From an uncultured Lachnospiraceae bacterium (GTDB taxonomy: Bacteria; Bacillota; Clostridia; Lachnospirales; Lachnospiraceae), in NCBI GenBank assembly GCA_900317475.1, contig ONGY01000004.1, forward strand, positions 1-38,373: 38,373 nucleotides of DNA, given 5' to 3'. Positions within the stretch are counted from its first letter, which is position 1. Every line of letters starts with the position of its first letter. The position numbers were made by a program, and so were the translations under genes. Below are positions 1-9,117 of this stretch, piece after piece. A model generated the notes under the pieces. It did no database searches and had not been told where the DNA came from. It worked only from the letters and a program-made list of their open reading frames with translations.

Positions 1-97
1 GGCAAAATCCGCGGATGCGGTTTTGCCGAATGCGGCAGCCGGTGCTTTAGCACCGATGCTGCGGTTTGAAAGTCCTGCATCAGCAGGACTTTCAAAC
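1..97. repeat. Three consecutive stem-loops inside the debranching-enzyme coding sequence
   Basis: Stem-loop 1 pairs GGCAAAA (1-7) with TTTTGCC (21-27) and CCGC (9-12) with GCGG (17-20). Stem-loop 2 pairs CGGTGC (40-45) with GCACCG (50-55), extended by GCAGC (35-39) with GCTGC (58-62). Stem-loop 3 is a perfect 15-bp inverted repeat, 64-78 with 83-97, around a 4-base ATCA loop. The minus-strand frame stays open through all three. The array may continue beyond the window start. Confidence 0.75.
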
Positions 98-726
98 TTC
101 TCCCCTGTATCAATTGCAAACGGGGAAAGAAGCCTTCTTGCAAGACCGGTTCGCTCAGGAGCAAGTTCACAGACCGGCATGAGCTCTACGGTGGTGATGC
201 CGAGGCTTTTGAGATACGGAATTTTATCGGACAGTCCGGCAAAGGTGCCTCTTCTCTCCGCCTTCACGCCGCTGTCAGGAGCCTTTGTGAATCCCCGGAC
301 ATTGAGAAGATACATCCGGCGGTCGCAGTAATGATATTTCTTCGTGCATTTCGGAATAACGAGGTCACGGGGAAGCTCGGAGGGGGCGCTTACAAGGTTT
401 TCACCGCTGCCGCGGATCAGAACCGGAACGAGTCTTCCGGCATAAGGATCATTGTACAGAATGCCGTCGATTTCATAGCAGTAAGCAAGATTGTCGGCGT
501 GAAGGCCCCTCACGAAAACGGAATACATACTGCCGGTCCGGAAATCATCGGTGAGCTCGATCTCGGTTCTTGTGTTTTTTCTGGTATTGAAGAGCACAAG
601 CCGGCAGGTACCGGACGGCCCCGGACGGATTGCGGCTGTGAAACGAATTCCGTCCGGACTTTGGTGCGATCCCGGCGAGAGACGTTTTGACGGTACTGCT
701 GTGTAGGGGTTCTTCAGAATATTCAT
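1..726 (-). CDS. Glycogen debranching enzyme / isoamylase-type GH13 protein (N-terminal part, cut by window edge)
   Basis: The reading frame is open from an ATG at 726 to the window edge (242 codons), so the C-terminal two thirds lie outside. An AGGAAGG ribosome binding site sits 7 nt before the ATG. Residues about 15-105 look like a CBM48-type N-terminal domain (SPDGIRFTAAIRP, then CYEIDGILYNDPYAGRLV). The GH13 barrel begins near residue 135 with MYLLNVRGFTKAP and IPYLKSLGITTVELMPV, as in isoamylase/GlgX-like debranching enzymes that hydrolyse alpha-1,6 branches of glycogen in the cytoplasm. After VELMPV the sequence becomes unlike the family, rich in Ala, Ser and Lys, and the DNA there forms three consecutive stem-loops (separate entry). 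Catalytic residues are not in the window, so activity cannot be judged. It is the last gene in transcription order, 123 bp after the helicase gene. Confidence 0.8.
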   Translation of the reverse strand, partial: MNILKNPYTAVPSKRLSPGSHQSPDGIRFTAAIRPGPSGTCRLVLFNTRKNTRTEIELTDDFRTGSMYSVFVRGLHADNLAYCYEIDGILYNDPYAGRLVPVLIRGSGENLVSAPSELPRDLVIPKCTKKYHYCDRRMYLLNVRGFTKAPDSGVKAERRGTFAGLSDKIPYLKSLGITTVELMPVCELAPERTGLARRLLSPFAIDTGEKFESPADAGLSNRSIGAKAPAAAFGKTASADFA

Positions 727-795
727 CGCAATCCTTCCTGCCCGGGCAGCAGGCGTTTCCATTTTCTTCGCATCTTTCAAACAATAATCCATATT

Positions 796-804
796 ATTTT
801 ATCA
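796..804 (-). promoter_or_regulatory. Possible extended -10 element for the debranching-enzyme gene
   Basis: Read on the minus strand, TGATAAAAT matches the TGnTATAAT extended -10 form with one mismatch, in the AT-rich part of the 123-bp gap between the helicase stop and the debranching-enzyme start. No convincing -35 hexamer lies upstream. The gap also holds the palindrome CTGCCCGGGCAG just before the ribosome binding site. Confidence 0.3.
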
Positions 805-849
805 CAGAAAGAGGTATTCATGCACCGGTGGGCAAAGGATAAGGGCGGC

Positions 850-2799
850 TCAGTCTTTTATTCCGAGCGGTCTTAAAAATCTCGACGGGCGGCGCGGGTT
901 TGCCTTTGTTCCGCAGGTGTAGGAAAGGTACAGACTGTTCTTTGCCCTTGTCATGGCTACGTAAAACAGTCTTCTCTCTTCTTCGACGGAGGCGGGCGTT
1001 ATGGACTGACGGCCCGGGAGAATCCCCTCGTTTAAATCCGGGAGGAATACGCTTCCGAATTCAAGACCCTTGGAAGCGTGCATTGTGAGAACCTGCACGG
1101 AATGACTGTCTGTGCTGTCCCCGTCTTCTGCCGGGGTTGTTTTTCCGATATCCTCATTTCCCGAGAGAAAACGGATAAAGTCTTCCTGCGTCCGGAATCC
1201 GGATGCCTTCTGTTCCAGGGCGTCGAAAGCTCTGTGAATTCTTTCTCGGACTTTTTCGGATGTACCTTCCAGGAGCCCTTCTTCTGCGCGGAGAGTTTTC
1301 CGGATATAACGGACAGCCAGCGGCGGACCGAGATGAAGAAGCAGCCGGAAATCGCGCTCCAGAAGCCGGATCGTTTCGAGCATGGGAGGATTGCTGCGGT
1401 AGTATGTGCACAGAGAATCAATGGAAACGCGCTCGCTTCCGGCACAGGCGCGCACGAAATAACGCATCGGGCAGTTCATGATCCGGTAGAAGTCTGCCCG
1501 GGTGCACTCACCCAATGCACTTCCCTCCATTCCGGATGCTGCGCGGAGATAGGAAAGCACCACATCCCGGACAGCAAGCGCCTCGGGGGCCGGCTTTTCT
1601 CCCGGCTCAGTGACCGGAAAGCCGTGAAATTTGAGAAAGTCCGTAAAATTTCCCGCCTGGAAGTGATTCCGGAATATTACGGCCGTGTTCTTCAGCTCTT
1701 CTTCCGGAATCCTTTTCAGCCTTTCGAGGATAACGCCGTACTCTTCTGCCTCATCTGTGCAGCAGAGGCTCTTTACCGGTTCGCCTTCACCCCGGAAAGC
1801 TGTAATTTTCTTCGGAAAGCGGTCCCTGTTCTGCTGTATGACAAGACCGGCAGCCCGGACAATCGGCCCGCTGCATCGATAATTGACCGAGAGACGGATG
1901 ACGGCAGCATCGGGGTAATCTTCCAGAAAATTCCGGAGAACGCCCGGAGATGCACCGCGAAAACCATAGATGGACTGATCGTCATCTCCCACCACGAAGA
2001 GGTTTCGGCCGCCTTCTGTCCTCTTTCCGTCTCCCGCGAGGAGTTTTACCGTCTCGTACTGCTGCGGGCTGATGTCCTGAAATTCATCTACAAGAAAGTA
2101 ACGGAAGCGCTCCTGCCACCTCTCGCGGACGGAGCGATCGCTTTCGAGAAGCTCGCGGCAGCGCAGAATCATGTCCTCGAAGTCGATGAGGCCATTTTCC
2201 CGAAGGAAGAAATCATATTCCGACGCAATGCGGCGGACCGAGTTTTCACTCCGGAAAAAACGCAGGGAAGAAAGATAGAGCGGATCTGCCTGAAGCGTTT
2301 CCGCGGAGCGGGTTTTAATGAGAGCGATACTGCCCGCGGCCGCAGCGATGCAGTTCTCCGGGTCGGAGGTGAGCAGGTCCTTGTGTGTGAAAACGATATG
2401 ACGGATCAGTGAATTCTGCCCGCCCGTGTCAATGAGCCGGATGGGTGACGGCGAGGAGCGGCGCAGGATTTCAAGAAAACAGGAATGAAATGTCCCGAAG
2501 GTGACGGAAGGGAATCTTCCGTCTGTGATTTTTTCAAAACGGGTCCGCATTTCTGCGGCGGCCGCCTTTGAAAAGGTGAGTACCAGGATCGAGGAAGGAG
2601 AAATATTGCTTTGTTCGATGAGACTTTGGATGCGCTGCGTGAGGACAAAGGTTTTTCCGCTGCCGGGCCCGGCGATGACTTCGCAGGGACCGTTTACATG
2701 GCGGATTGCCTCGGATTGGGAAGAATCGCCGCGGACAGGCCCGCTTTTCGAAGGGCTCGCCGCGGCGATTTGTATAGCTTTATTCTGCCGGATTTTCAG
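850..2799 (-). CDS. UvrD/PcrA-type superfamily 1 DNA helicase
   Basis: An ATP-dependent 3'-5' DNA helicase of the UvrD/Rep/PcrA family, presumably acting in repair or replication restart. Visible motifs in order: Walker [23 protein letters not shown] (motif Ia), [19 protein letters not shown] (Walker B), [15 protein letters not shown] (motif III), LSVNYRC (motif IV), [14 protein letters not shown] (motif V) and [14 protein letters not shown] (motif VI). Length is near the low end of the family (about 700). The start is uncertain. The frame is open upstream to an ATG at 2940 and a GTG at 2886, but both lie deep inside gltX, where the translated residues are Arg/Ser-rich and look non-coding. 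Between the gltX stop and Walker A there is no ATG, GTG or TTG. The coordinate given uses an in-frame CTG at 2799; an ATA at 2775 is another candidate. Confidence 0.85.
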   Translation of the reverse strand: MKIRQNKAIQIAAASPSKSGPVRGDSSQSEAIRHVNGPCEVIAGPGSGKTFVLTQRIQSLIEQSNISPSSILVLTFSKAAAAEMRTRFEKITDGRFPSVTFGTFHSCFLEILRRSSPSPIRLIDTGGQNSLIRHIVFTHKDLLTSDPENCIAAAAGSIALIKTRSAETLQADPLYLSSLRFFRSENSVRRIASEYDFFLRENGLIDFEDMILRCRELLESDRSVRERWQERFRYFLVDEFQDISPQQYETVKLLAGDGKRTEGGRNLFVVGDDDQSIYGFRGASPGVLRNFLEDYPDAAVIRLSVNYRCSGPIVRAAGLVIQQNRDRFPKKITAFRGEGEPVKSLCCTDEAEEYGVILERLKRIPEEELKNTAVIFRNHFQAGNFTDFLKFHGFPVTEPGEKPAPEALAVRDVVLSYLRAASGMEGSALGECTRADFYRIMNCPMRYFVRACAGSERVSIDSLCTYYRSNPPMLETIRLLERDFRLLLHLGPPLAVRYIRKTLRAEEGLLEGTSEKVRERIHRAFDALEQKASGFRTQEDFIRFLSGNEDIGKTTPAEDGDSTDSHSVQVLTMHASKGLEFGSVFLPDLNEGILPGRQSITPASVEEERRLFYVAMTRAKNSLYLSYTCGTKANPRRPSRFLRPLGIKD

Positions 2800-4261
2800 C
2801 TGCTGCTTTCTTGAGTTTTTCGATTCCGGTGCGGATGCGGGAGAGAGATTCTTCCTTGCCGAGGATCTCCATGATCTCGGTTGCACCTGCCGGAGTCGTC
2901 TGCTTGCCGGAGACCGCAGTGCGGACCGGCCAGAGAACATACCCGTTCTTTACGCCCTTCTTCCCTATGTAGTCCTTCAGGGTCGCAAACAGCGCATCAT
3001 TGCTGAAATCAGTCTGCTCTTCGAACAGAGGAAGCACCTCCTCCAGTACTTCCAGAGATGTTTCGGCATTCGTCTTCATCTTCTTGTGCGTATACATGGA
3101 GACGTCATAATCCGGAAGTGTCTCGAAGAAATCCACCATTTCCGGAATGTCCGGGATAATTTCGATCCGGGACTTGACCATGGCTGCAATCTTGCGCAGG
3201 TCCTGTCCCTTTGTGAGGCAGGACTTAAGAACGGGCTCTGCCATCTTGTAGAACTTCTCATCGTCCATTGCCTTGAGGTACTCGCCGTTCATCCAGCGAA
3301 GCTTCGTATAATCAAAGACAGCGGGCGATTTCCCGATGCGGTGGTAATCGAATTCCTTTACAAGCTCTTCGAGCGAAAAAATCTCGCGGTCACTGTCCGG
3401 AGACCATCCGAGCAGCGCGATAAAGTTCACGACCGCCTCCGGCAGGAATCCTTCCGCGACGAGGTCCTCATAGGAGGTCGCGCCGTGGCGCTTCGAGAGC
3501 TTTTTGTGATCCGGCCCGTTGATGAGCGGGCAGTGGATATACTTCGGAATATCCCAGCCGAACGCCTCATACAGACGGTTGTACTTCGGCGTGGAAGAAA
3601 TATATTCATTGCCGCGTACGACATGGGTGATTCCCATCAGATGATCGTCGACCACGTTTGCAAAATTGTAGGTCGGATATCCGTCTGACTTGATGAGAAT
3701 CATGTCATCGAGCTCTTCATTGCTGACCGTGACATCGCCGTAAATCTCATCGTGGAATGTGGTTGTACCCGTTGTCGGATTGTTCTGGCGGATGACATAC
3801 GGCATTCCTGATTCGAGATTGCGCTGCACCTCTTCCTTGGAAAGATAGAGACAGTGCTTGTCATAAACAGAAATTTCCTTTCCGTCGATGACCTTCTTCA
3901 GTGAAGCAAGACGCTCGGGTGTGCAGAAGCAGTAATATGCCTCGCCTTTGTCGATAAGCATCTTTGCATACTTCATGTAAAGGCCGGCCTTGCAGCGCTC
4001 GCTCTGAACATACGGTCCTACACCGCCGTCCCTGTCCGGGCCCTCGTCGTAGCGAAGACCTGTCTCCGCGAGCGTGTGATAGATAATGTCGGTTGCTCCC
4101 TCGACATAGCGTTCCTGATCGGTGTCCTCGATCCGCAGAATGAAATCTCCGCCCTCATGCTTTGCGATAAGATATGCGTAAAGTGCGGTTCTCAGGTTTC
4201 CTACATGCATCTTGCCCGTCGGGCTCGGTGCGTATCTTGTTCTTACTTTTACTTGTGTCAT
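2780..4261 (-). CDS. gltX: Glutamyl-tRNA synthetase
   Basis: Class I aminoacyl-tRNA synthetase that charges tRNA with glutamate in the cytoplasm; in clostridia it may be non-discriminating, which cannot be decided here. At 493 aa it matches the family. The N-terminus has [14 protein letters not shown] (HIGH-type motif, here HVGN), followed by [15 protein letters not shown]. The KMSKS-type loop is KKLSKRHG near residue 250. The C-terminal half is the usual helical anticodon-binding region. The ATG at 4261 follows a GAGGGGA ribosome binding site. A good promoter (4388-4416) lies just after the dut stop codon, giving a leader of about 120 nt that can fold. The 3' end touches the start region of the helicase gene, so the two are probably co-transcribed. 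Confidence 0.97.
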   Translation of the reverse strand: MTQVKVRTRYAPSPTGKMHVGNLRTALYAYLIAKHEGGDFILRIEDTDQERYVEGATDIIYHTLAETGLRYDEGPDRDGGVGPYVQSERCKAGLYMKYAKMLIDKGEAYYCFCTPERLASLKKVIDGKEISVYDKHCLYLSKEEVQRNLESGMPYVIRQNNPTTGTTTFHDEIYGDVTVSNEELDDMILIKSDGYPTYNFANVVDDHLMGITHVVRGNEYISSTPKYNRLYEAFGWDIPKYIHCPLINGPDHKKLSKRHGATSYEDLVAEGFLPEAVVNFIALLGWSPDSDREIFSLEELVKEFDYHRIGKSPAVFDYTKLRWMNGEYLKAMDDEKFYKMAEPVLKSCLTKGQDLRKIAAMVKSRIEIIPDIPEMVDFFETLPDYDVSMYTHKKMKTNAETSLEVLEEVLPLFEEQTDFSNDALFATLKDYIGKKGVKNGYVLWPVRTAVSGKQTTPAGATEIMEILGKEESLSRIRTGIEKLKKAAAENPAE

Positions 4262-4302
4262 ATTCCCCTCTTTTGCCGTGTCCGGCGGCTTGTCTTTACA
4301 CC

Positions 4303-4365
4303 GTCAAAACCAATGCCGGATCCGCCGTTTCTTCAGGCGGGCTGCCTTCTTTGAGGCGTTTTGAC
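4303..4365 (-). promoter_or_regulatory. Structured 5' leader of gltX
   Basis: GTCAAAAC (4303-4310) and GTTTTGAC (4358-4365) form a perfect 8-bp outer stem. Inside, on the minus strand, lie two small hairpins, CCGCC..GGCGG and GCCT..AGGC, giving a possible three-way junction. A further GCCG..CGGC hairpin sits directly before the gltX ribosome binding site. The stem is not followed by a U-run, so it does not look like a simple terminator, and no T-box signature was seen. Confidence 0.4.
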
Positions 4366-4387
4366 TGCGGCGCATTCACGCCACACA

Positions 4388-4416
4388 AGTATATCTTTGA
4401 CCTGCCGTTCGCGCAA
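4388..4416 (-). promoter_or_regulatory. Promoter of gltX
   Basis: On the minus strand TTGCGC (4416-4411), a 17-bp spacer and TATACT (4393-4388). The -10 matches five of six consensus bases and the -35 matches the TTG core. It lies immediately after the dut stop codon, 120-150 bp before the gltX ATG. Confidence 0.55.
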
Positions 4417-4418
4417 GT

Positions 4419-4871
4419 TCATTTCCGGCCGGTTGAACCGAATCCGCCGCGGTCTTCGTCCATCAGGTGATCTACTTCTTCAAACTCGATCTGCGGCTGA
4501 ACCTTCTCGATGCGGAACTGGCAGATGCGGTCATTTACATGAAGCTCGGTATCCCGAACGGCGAGAACAGGATATTTCCACTCATCGTTGTCGCCGCAGT
4601 AGGCGTGATCAATGACGCCCATATGGTTTGTCTGAATGATGCCGAAATTTTTGAATGTGCTGCTCCGCGGCACGACATGCGCCTCGTACCCTTCCGGCAG
4701 AATCATTCCGACGCCGAGGCGCACATAACGGGACTCTCCCTTTTTCAGCGTGACATTTTCCGCGCAGCGAAGGTCGATCCAGTCGGACTTTTTGCCCTCG
4801 ATGGCGGTCAGGTGTTCAATTTCCCTGCTGAAATATTTGATGCGGATATGTGCCTTCTCTTCTTCAGCCAT
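4419..4871 (-). CDS. dut: Deoxyuridine 5'-triphosphate nucleotidohydrolase (dUTPase)
   Basis: Trimeric dUTPase that splits dUTP to dUMP and pyrophosphate, keeping uracil out of DNA and supplying dUMP for dTMP synthesis. At 150 aa it has the usual size, and all five family motifs can be read: WIDLRCAE (1), PRSST (2), GVIDHAYCG (3, with the catalytic Asp), RICQFRIE (4) and the C-terminal GGFGSTG arm (5). The C-terminus ends three residues later, as is normal. The start codon overlaps the end of rnhA by 8 nt (ATGGCTGA), so translation is probably coupled. Confidence 0.95.
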   Translation of the reverse strand: MAEEEKAHIRIKYFSREIEHLTAIEGKKSDWIDLRCAENVTLKKGESRYVRLGVGMILPEGYEAHVVPRSSTFKNFGIIQTNHMGVIDHAYCGDNDEWKYPVLAVRDTELHVNDRICQFRIEKVQPQIEFEEVDHLMDEDRGGFGSTGRK

Positions 4872-5343
4872 TCTTCTTCTCCTTCATTCTGTCCGCTGCA
4901 CTTGTCGCGAGGGCGTCGCAGCGCTCATTCTCCGGGTGCCCGTCGTGACCCTTGACCCAGTGAAACGTCACATCATGGGACTCTTTTGCTTTCAGAAGCC
5001 GCTCCCACAAATCCTGATTCTTCACCGGCTCCTTTGTGCTCGTTTTCCATCCGCGGCGGATCCAATTTTCGATCCAGTGTTCGTTGAATGCCTTGATGAG
5101 GTACTGCGAGTCGGAATAAAGATCGACGGTGCACGGCCTGTTTAAAGCCTCGAGACCCACGATGGCGGCCAAAAGTTCCATCCGGTTGTTGCTGGTAACG
5201 TTAAAACCCTCTGAAAACTCTTTTTCATGAAGGGTTCCGCCGGCGTCTTTGTACTGAAGAATCACGCCGTATCCGCCGGGGCCGTTCGGGTTGCCCCTTG
5301 CAGCACCGTCCGTATAGATTTTCACATGCGGTTTTGTATCCAA
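4864..5343 (-). CDS. rnhA: Ribonuclease HI
   Basis: Cuts the RNA strand of RNA:DNA hybrids such as Okazaki primers and R-loops. The acidic active site is readable: Asp in [11 protein letters not shown], Glu in NNRMELLAA, Asp in [11 protein letters not shown], and the last Asp in ENERCDALA, with the helper His in KGHDGHPEN. The TTG at 5343 is preferred as start because GAGGTGAG stands 10-12 nt upstream and the protein then begins [12 protein letters not shown], as in other RNase HI proteins. Another in-frame TTG at 5370 has no ribosome binding site. The stop overlaps the dut start, forming an rnhA-dut pair. Confidence 0.95.
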   Translation of the reverse strand: MDTKPHVKIYTDGAARGNPNGPGGYGVILQYKDAGGTLHEKEFSEGFNVTSNNRMELLAAIVGLEALNRPCTVDLYSDSQYLIKAFNEHWIENWIRRGWKTSTKEPVKNQDLWERLLKAKESHDVTFHWVKGHDGHPENERCDALATSAADRMKEKKNG

Positions 5344-5433
5344 AGCGCTAAAACTCACCTCTGTTGTCAACGAATATGTGTATTTACTGTGCAGGTAAAA
5401 GTCAGGTGTTTCCGGAAATTTGAATCCAGAGAC

Positions 5434-7158
5434 TTACGTCCACTCACCGGTTTTGGCGAAACGGGTTGCCCTCTCTTCTGCCTTCTTTGTTATGTCCTCA
5501 TCGTATCCGATCATGGAAAGGAGCCGGATAGCATTCCGCGAAGATGCCTTCCCTTTCTGCAGACGGTAATTGAAGCGGATATCGCCGTTCTCAATCGTCT
5601 CGTCAAAGTGATAATTGGCATAACTCTTCTCGAGAAGTGACGTGAGTTCGATATCATGTGTCGCTGCAAATGCAAGTATGCCGCGGAGGCGGAAGCTATC
5701 GAGAATCTCGGAGGATGCTGCGATGCGCTCAACGGTATTGGTGCCGCGCAGTACCTCGTCGATGAAGCAGAGAACCGGACGGTCCGGGTCCCGGGTCCTT
5801 GCTGCAGCGTCGAGAATCCGCTTGAGAGAGCGGATTTCCACAATGAAATAGCTCTCTCCTTCCGACAGGTCATCGCGCAGCGCCATGCTCGTATAGATGC
5901 GGAAGAAACATCCCCGGTACTCCCTGGCGGGCGCAGTGCGGATTGTCTGGGAAAGCAGGGCACACAGAGCCGAAGCCTTGAGAAACGTCGATTTTCCGCT
6001 TGCATTCGAGCCGGTAACCAGCACATAGCCGTCGGTTGCTATGGAATTCGGCACCGGATTCATGAGAAGCGGGTGATAAAGATCTGCTGCCTCAAAAAGC
6101 ACGGCGTCTTTTTCCCCGGACGTGCCGTCCATGCGGGACGGGTGAAGGAAAACGGGCGCCGTCCACCAGGGAAGAGAGGCGCGGAACAGGGAAACAGAAA
6201 TAGTAGCATCGATCTTTCCCATCAAGGTTATGAGCCGGTCGATTTCGGCCTTGTGTTCGGAGATGGACGCAAGCATCGAATAAAATCCGATCATGTCAAG
6301 GTGCAGGAGAATCCGGAGATAATCAAGGAATATATCGGCCGGATTTCCGCTGCTGCCGGAAGAAAGAAGAAAAGAGGTTCTGTTCAGTCCTGAGAGCTCG
6401 TGCGTGATCCCAAGGATCTCCTTTTTCTCCTCCGCGAACACATCCTCGCCGGACGCTTTCAGGCTTCCGACCCTGCCTGCGCTGTTCGAAAGGCGCACGA
6501 TCATTTTCATCGATTCAAAATAGGGATCGATTCCGGCTCTCTCCCGATAGTATGTGAGAATATTGAAGGAAAGAACCGCGAAAAGAGCGACGACGGCTCC
6601 CGGTACGCTCACAAAGAAAAGCAGGACCGACAGAGCAAGCAGCAGGATCGCGTAGAGATTGGAAAATACACTTCTTCTTTTGACTTCGTCGATCGCGTCA
6701 ATATAATCGTAAAGAGAATATTTCCCGCGCTGTGCGGACCGGTGCAGTTCCGTCTCCAGACGGATACGGTACTCTTCATTTTCCTGCATCGCGCTGATCT
6801 GCGGCTCCGAGAGAGAAAGACTGTCTTCTCCCTCCGCCGGTGTCCTGAGGAGCCAGTAAAGATATTCTTCCCCCTCTGCACTCTGTGTGTAATTGATCCG
6901 GTCGTATATTCTGTCAAGCTCAAGATCCGACCAGGTGATGCCGTCAATCTGGTTTTCTGCCGGATGCTTGCGGAAATAGCCCGAAAGATGCGCCCGCTGT
7001 TCTTCCGGGCACTTGCTGAGAGGTGCCTTTCCGAACTGTTCTTTCAATTTGCGGCGATAATCGGCTGCCGCTTTTTTCTCCTGATTTTTCCCGGAAAGAA
7101 AGAAAAGAAGAAGAATCGCTGCGATTATCAAAAGAAAAACAATGGTACCCTGATCCAA
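5434..7158 (-). CDS. Membrane-anchored MutS-family ATPase
   Basis: The C-terminal third is a MutS-type ABC ATPase: Walker A GSNASGKST (residues about 383-391), signature SEGESYF (about 432-438), Walker B and loop FIDEVLRGTNTVER (about 465-478), and ATHDIEL (about 499-505). The N-terminal mismatch-recognition domain of MutS is missing. Instead there is a transmembrane helix at residues about 6-22 and a pair at about 167-205, separated by a soluble helical region. The protein is therefore a membrane-bound relative of MutS, not the mismatch repair enzyme; its function is unknown to me. The start is TTG, supported by GGGAGGT five bases upstream. It sits between a serine hydrolase gene and rnhA, with 108 bp and about 90 bp gaps. 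Confidence 0.85.
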   Translation of the reverse strand: MDQGTIVFLLIIAAILLLFFLSGKNQEKKAAADYRRKLKEQFGKAPLSKCPEEQRAHLSGYFRKHPAENQIDGITWSDLELDRIYDRINYTQSAEGEEYLYWLLRTPAEGEDSLSLSEPQISAMQENEEYRIRLETELHRSAQRGKYSLYDYIDAIDEVKRRSVFSNLYAILLLALSVLLFFVSVPGAVVALFAVLSFNILTYYRERAGIDPYFESMKMIVRLSNSAGRVGSLKASGEDVFAEEKKEILGITHELSGLNRTSFLLSSGSSGNPADIFLDYLRILLHLDMIGFYSMLASISEHKAEIDRLITLMGKIDATISVSLFRASLPWWTAPVFLHPSRMDGTSGEKDAVLFEAADLYHPLLMNPVPNSIATDGYVLVTGSNASGKSTFLKASALCALLSQTIRTAPAREYRGCFFRIYTSMALRDDLSEGESYFIVEIRSLKRILDAAARTRDPDRPVLCFIDEVLRGTNTVERIAASSEILDSFRLRGILAFAATHDIELTSLLEKSYANYHFDETIENGDIRFNYRLQKGKASSRNAIRLLSMIGYDEDITKKAEERATRFAKTGEWT

Positions 7159-7266
7159 GATTTACCTCCCATAATGATCAAGAACCTGTACTTTTCTTGT
7201 CGATCGGGTTTCGCCGGATTGTTCTGCCCTCACATGCCGGACAGGCCTTTTAAGGGAAAGGGCCGG

Positions 7267-9117
7267 TCAGTCGCCGAGCTCGCTGTCCGAATCATAGTCA
7301 ATCTCGGCTTCGGTCTTTTTCGGCAGTTCTCCCACCTTCGCCTCGACGACAGGCTGCACAGTCGCCTGCATGGTTCTCGAGATGAACGCCGGCGTAACAT
7401 TCTTCATCAGCTGTTCTGTCAGAAAACCGGCATTGCCGCTTCCGAGCGTTATTTGTTCCACAGTGTTCGTAATGATGACATCGCCGGGCGATTCGCTCCA
7501 GTGCAGCTCGATATTGTCAGGGTCGCGGAAGACAATTTTCAGAGTGCGTGCAGTGGCTTCTTCGATAAATGCGATCTCCAGTGCGAGCACCGGAAGACCG
7601 TCCTCATTAAATGCAAAACGCCCCTTCGTCCCGACAATGTATTTCTCACCGTTCATATCGATGGTCGTGTGTCTGCCCTTTCCAAAGCCCACAGGCAGGA
7701 CGTGGAGCTGCTTTCCCTCCTGAAATTCGAGATTGAGAATCCCTTTCTCATAGCGGAAGGTGAGGTCTGAAATTCCCCAGGTGTAATTGTTGTGAACGAC
7801 CTGCATGATCAGAGGAAAAAGTCCCACACCGTTCTCGTTCATGTGATAGGTCTTTCCGTTCACCTTATGGAGCAGAGTCTGGATACTGGAAGCACCGGTA
7901 TTCAGAGCAGCCGGCCGTCTCCAGCCTCCCCGGACGATGACCGGGCGCTGCGGTGCATCCCCTTCCCACTCCTTCTTCACGAAAAGAAGATGGCGGAAAT
8001 GTCTCTTATCGTCGGAGAGCGCCTGATCCGAAGGCTTATAGGGCAGGTTGAAATAACGGTGCACGATCGAGGTCATGACGCCGCTCGTAAAAACTTCCTG
8101 GTTTCCGGCATTGGTGATGACAATCATGTCAATGTCCCGGTAGCAGTGCATGTCCTGTCCCAGCATGCCGTTGAAGATGAAGCTGTCCGGACGGCTGTCG
8201 ACCCAGATGTGATATCCGTATCCGGCACCTCCGTCTCCGGTATCAATCTGTTTTTTCGTGGATTCGCGGACCCACTCCTTAGAGATAATCTGTTTTCCCC
8301 TGTACATGCCTTCATGCATGTAGAGAAGACCGAGCTTTGCCGCATCCTCCTGCGTCAGGAAAAGTCCCCAGCCGCCCTTTGTGATGCCGAGCGGGCTTGC
8401 CTCCCAGAAGACTTTGTCGATGCCGAGAGGTTTGAACAGCCTCTCCTTCAGAAACTCAAACATCGACATATGCGTGATTTTCGAAACAACAGCAGACAGC
8501 ATGAAGCTGTTCATGCTGTTGTATTCGAATTTCGTTCCGGGCTTGAATTTCACGCCGGAGTCGAGATAATTGTGCACCCAGTCATTGCCCGAGACAGCGC
8601 CGGCCTCATTGAATGCGACACCGGTCGACATGGTGAGAAGGTGCCGTATTGTGATTTCGTGGTAGCGCATGATGGAAAGAAGCGGCGGATGCGCCTGGCT
8701 CCACTCATCGGATAGAATGTCGGTCAGATGATCAGTAAGGGACAGCTTTCCGTCATCAATCAGGAGTCCGACTGCCATATTCGTGATGCTTTTGCAGAGA
8801 GAATAGGTTACATGCCAGACGCCGGCCTTGTATGGATCATAGCCGCCTTCATAGATGATATGACCGTGGCGGAGCACCATAACCTGATGTATATGGACGG
8901 ACTTCTCTCTTCCCAATGCATCGACAAAATTGGCGATATGCATTGAGTCGACACCCTGTCTCTCGGGCGTCGACCTCGGAAGAGCCTGACGAATCGGAAA
9001 TGTATCGTCAAATGCTGGTTTCTGCGGTTTAAAATCGACACGGCCAAGTTCGCCGGTTCTGCTGTTCAGAAGCTGCCAGAGCAGATTCACGACAGCGAAA
9101 TCTTCACTTGCTGGCAT
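7267..9117 (-). CDS. Serine hydrolase of the beta-lactamase (class C / penicillin-binding) fold, cytosolic
   Basis: Residues about 45-360 show the PF00144-type serine hydrolase fold. The nucleophile motif SLCK (Ser106, Lys109) lies in WHVTYSLCKSITN, followed by LLIDDGKLSLTD and a tyrosine motif in FEYNSMNSFML (Tyr200). There is no signal peptide or membrane anchor, so a peptidoglycan target is unlikely; esterase or amidase activity on a cytosolic compound is possible. Residues about 380-616 form an extra beta-rich domain I do not recognise, ending in an acidic tail (DYDSDSELGD). The ATG overlaps the stop of the upstream beta-helix gene by one base (TGATG), with AAGGTG as ribosome binding site, so the two are translated together. 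Substrate unknown. Confidence 0.8.
   Translation of the reverse strand: MPASEDFAVVNLLWQLLNSRTGELGRVDFKPQKPAFDDTFPIRQALPRSTPERQGVDSMHIANFVDALGREKSVHIHQVMVLRHGHIIYEGGYDPYKAGVWHVTYSLCKSITNMAVGLLIDDGKLSLTDHLTDILSDEWSQAHPPLLSIMRYHEITIRHLLTMSTGVAFNEAGAVSGNDWVHNYLDSGVKFKPGTKFEYNSMNSFMLSAVVSKITHMSMFEFLKERLFKPLGIDKVFWEASPLGITKGGWGLFLTQEDAAKLGLLYMHEGMYRGKQIISKEWVRESTKKQIDTGDGGAGYGYHIWVDSRPDSFIFNGMLGQDMHCYRDIDMIVITNAGNQEVFTSGVMTSIVHRYFNLPYKPSDQALSDDKRHFRHLLFVKKEWEGDAPQRPVIVRGGWRRPAALNTGASSIQTLLHKVNGKTYHMNENGVGLFPLIMQVVHNNYTWGISDLTFRYEKGILNLEFQEGKQLHVLPVGFGKGRHTTIDMNGEKYIVGTKGRFAFNEDGLPVLALEIAFIEEATARTLKIVFRDPDNIELHWSESPGDVIITNTVEQITLGSGNAGFLTEQLMKNVTPAFISRTMQATVQPVVEAKVGELPKKTEAEIDYDSDSELGD

Noticed and set aside
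1078..2412. A 444-codon plus-strand frame opposite the helicase gene
   Set aside because: Complement of clear helicase motifs; the product has no family features. The same holds for the 395-codon plus frame at 2501-3688 and the 456-codon one at 6400-7770.
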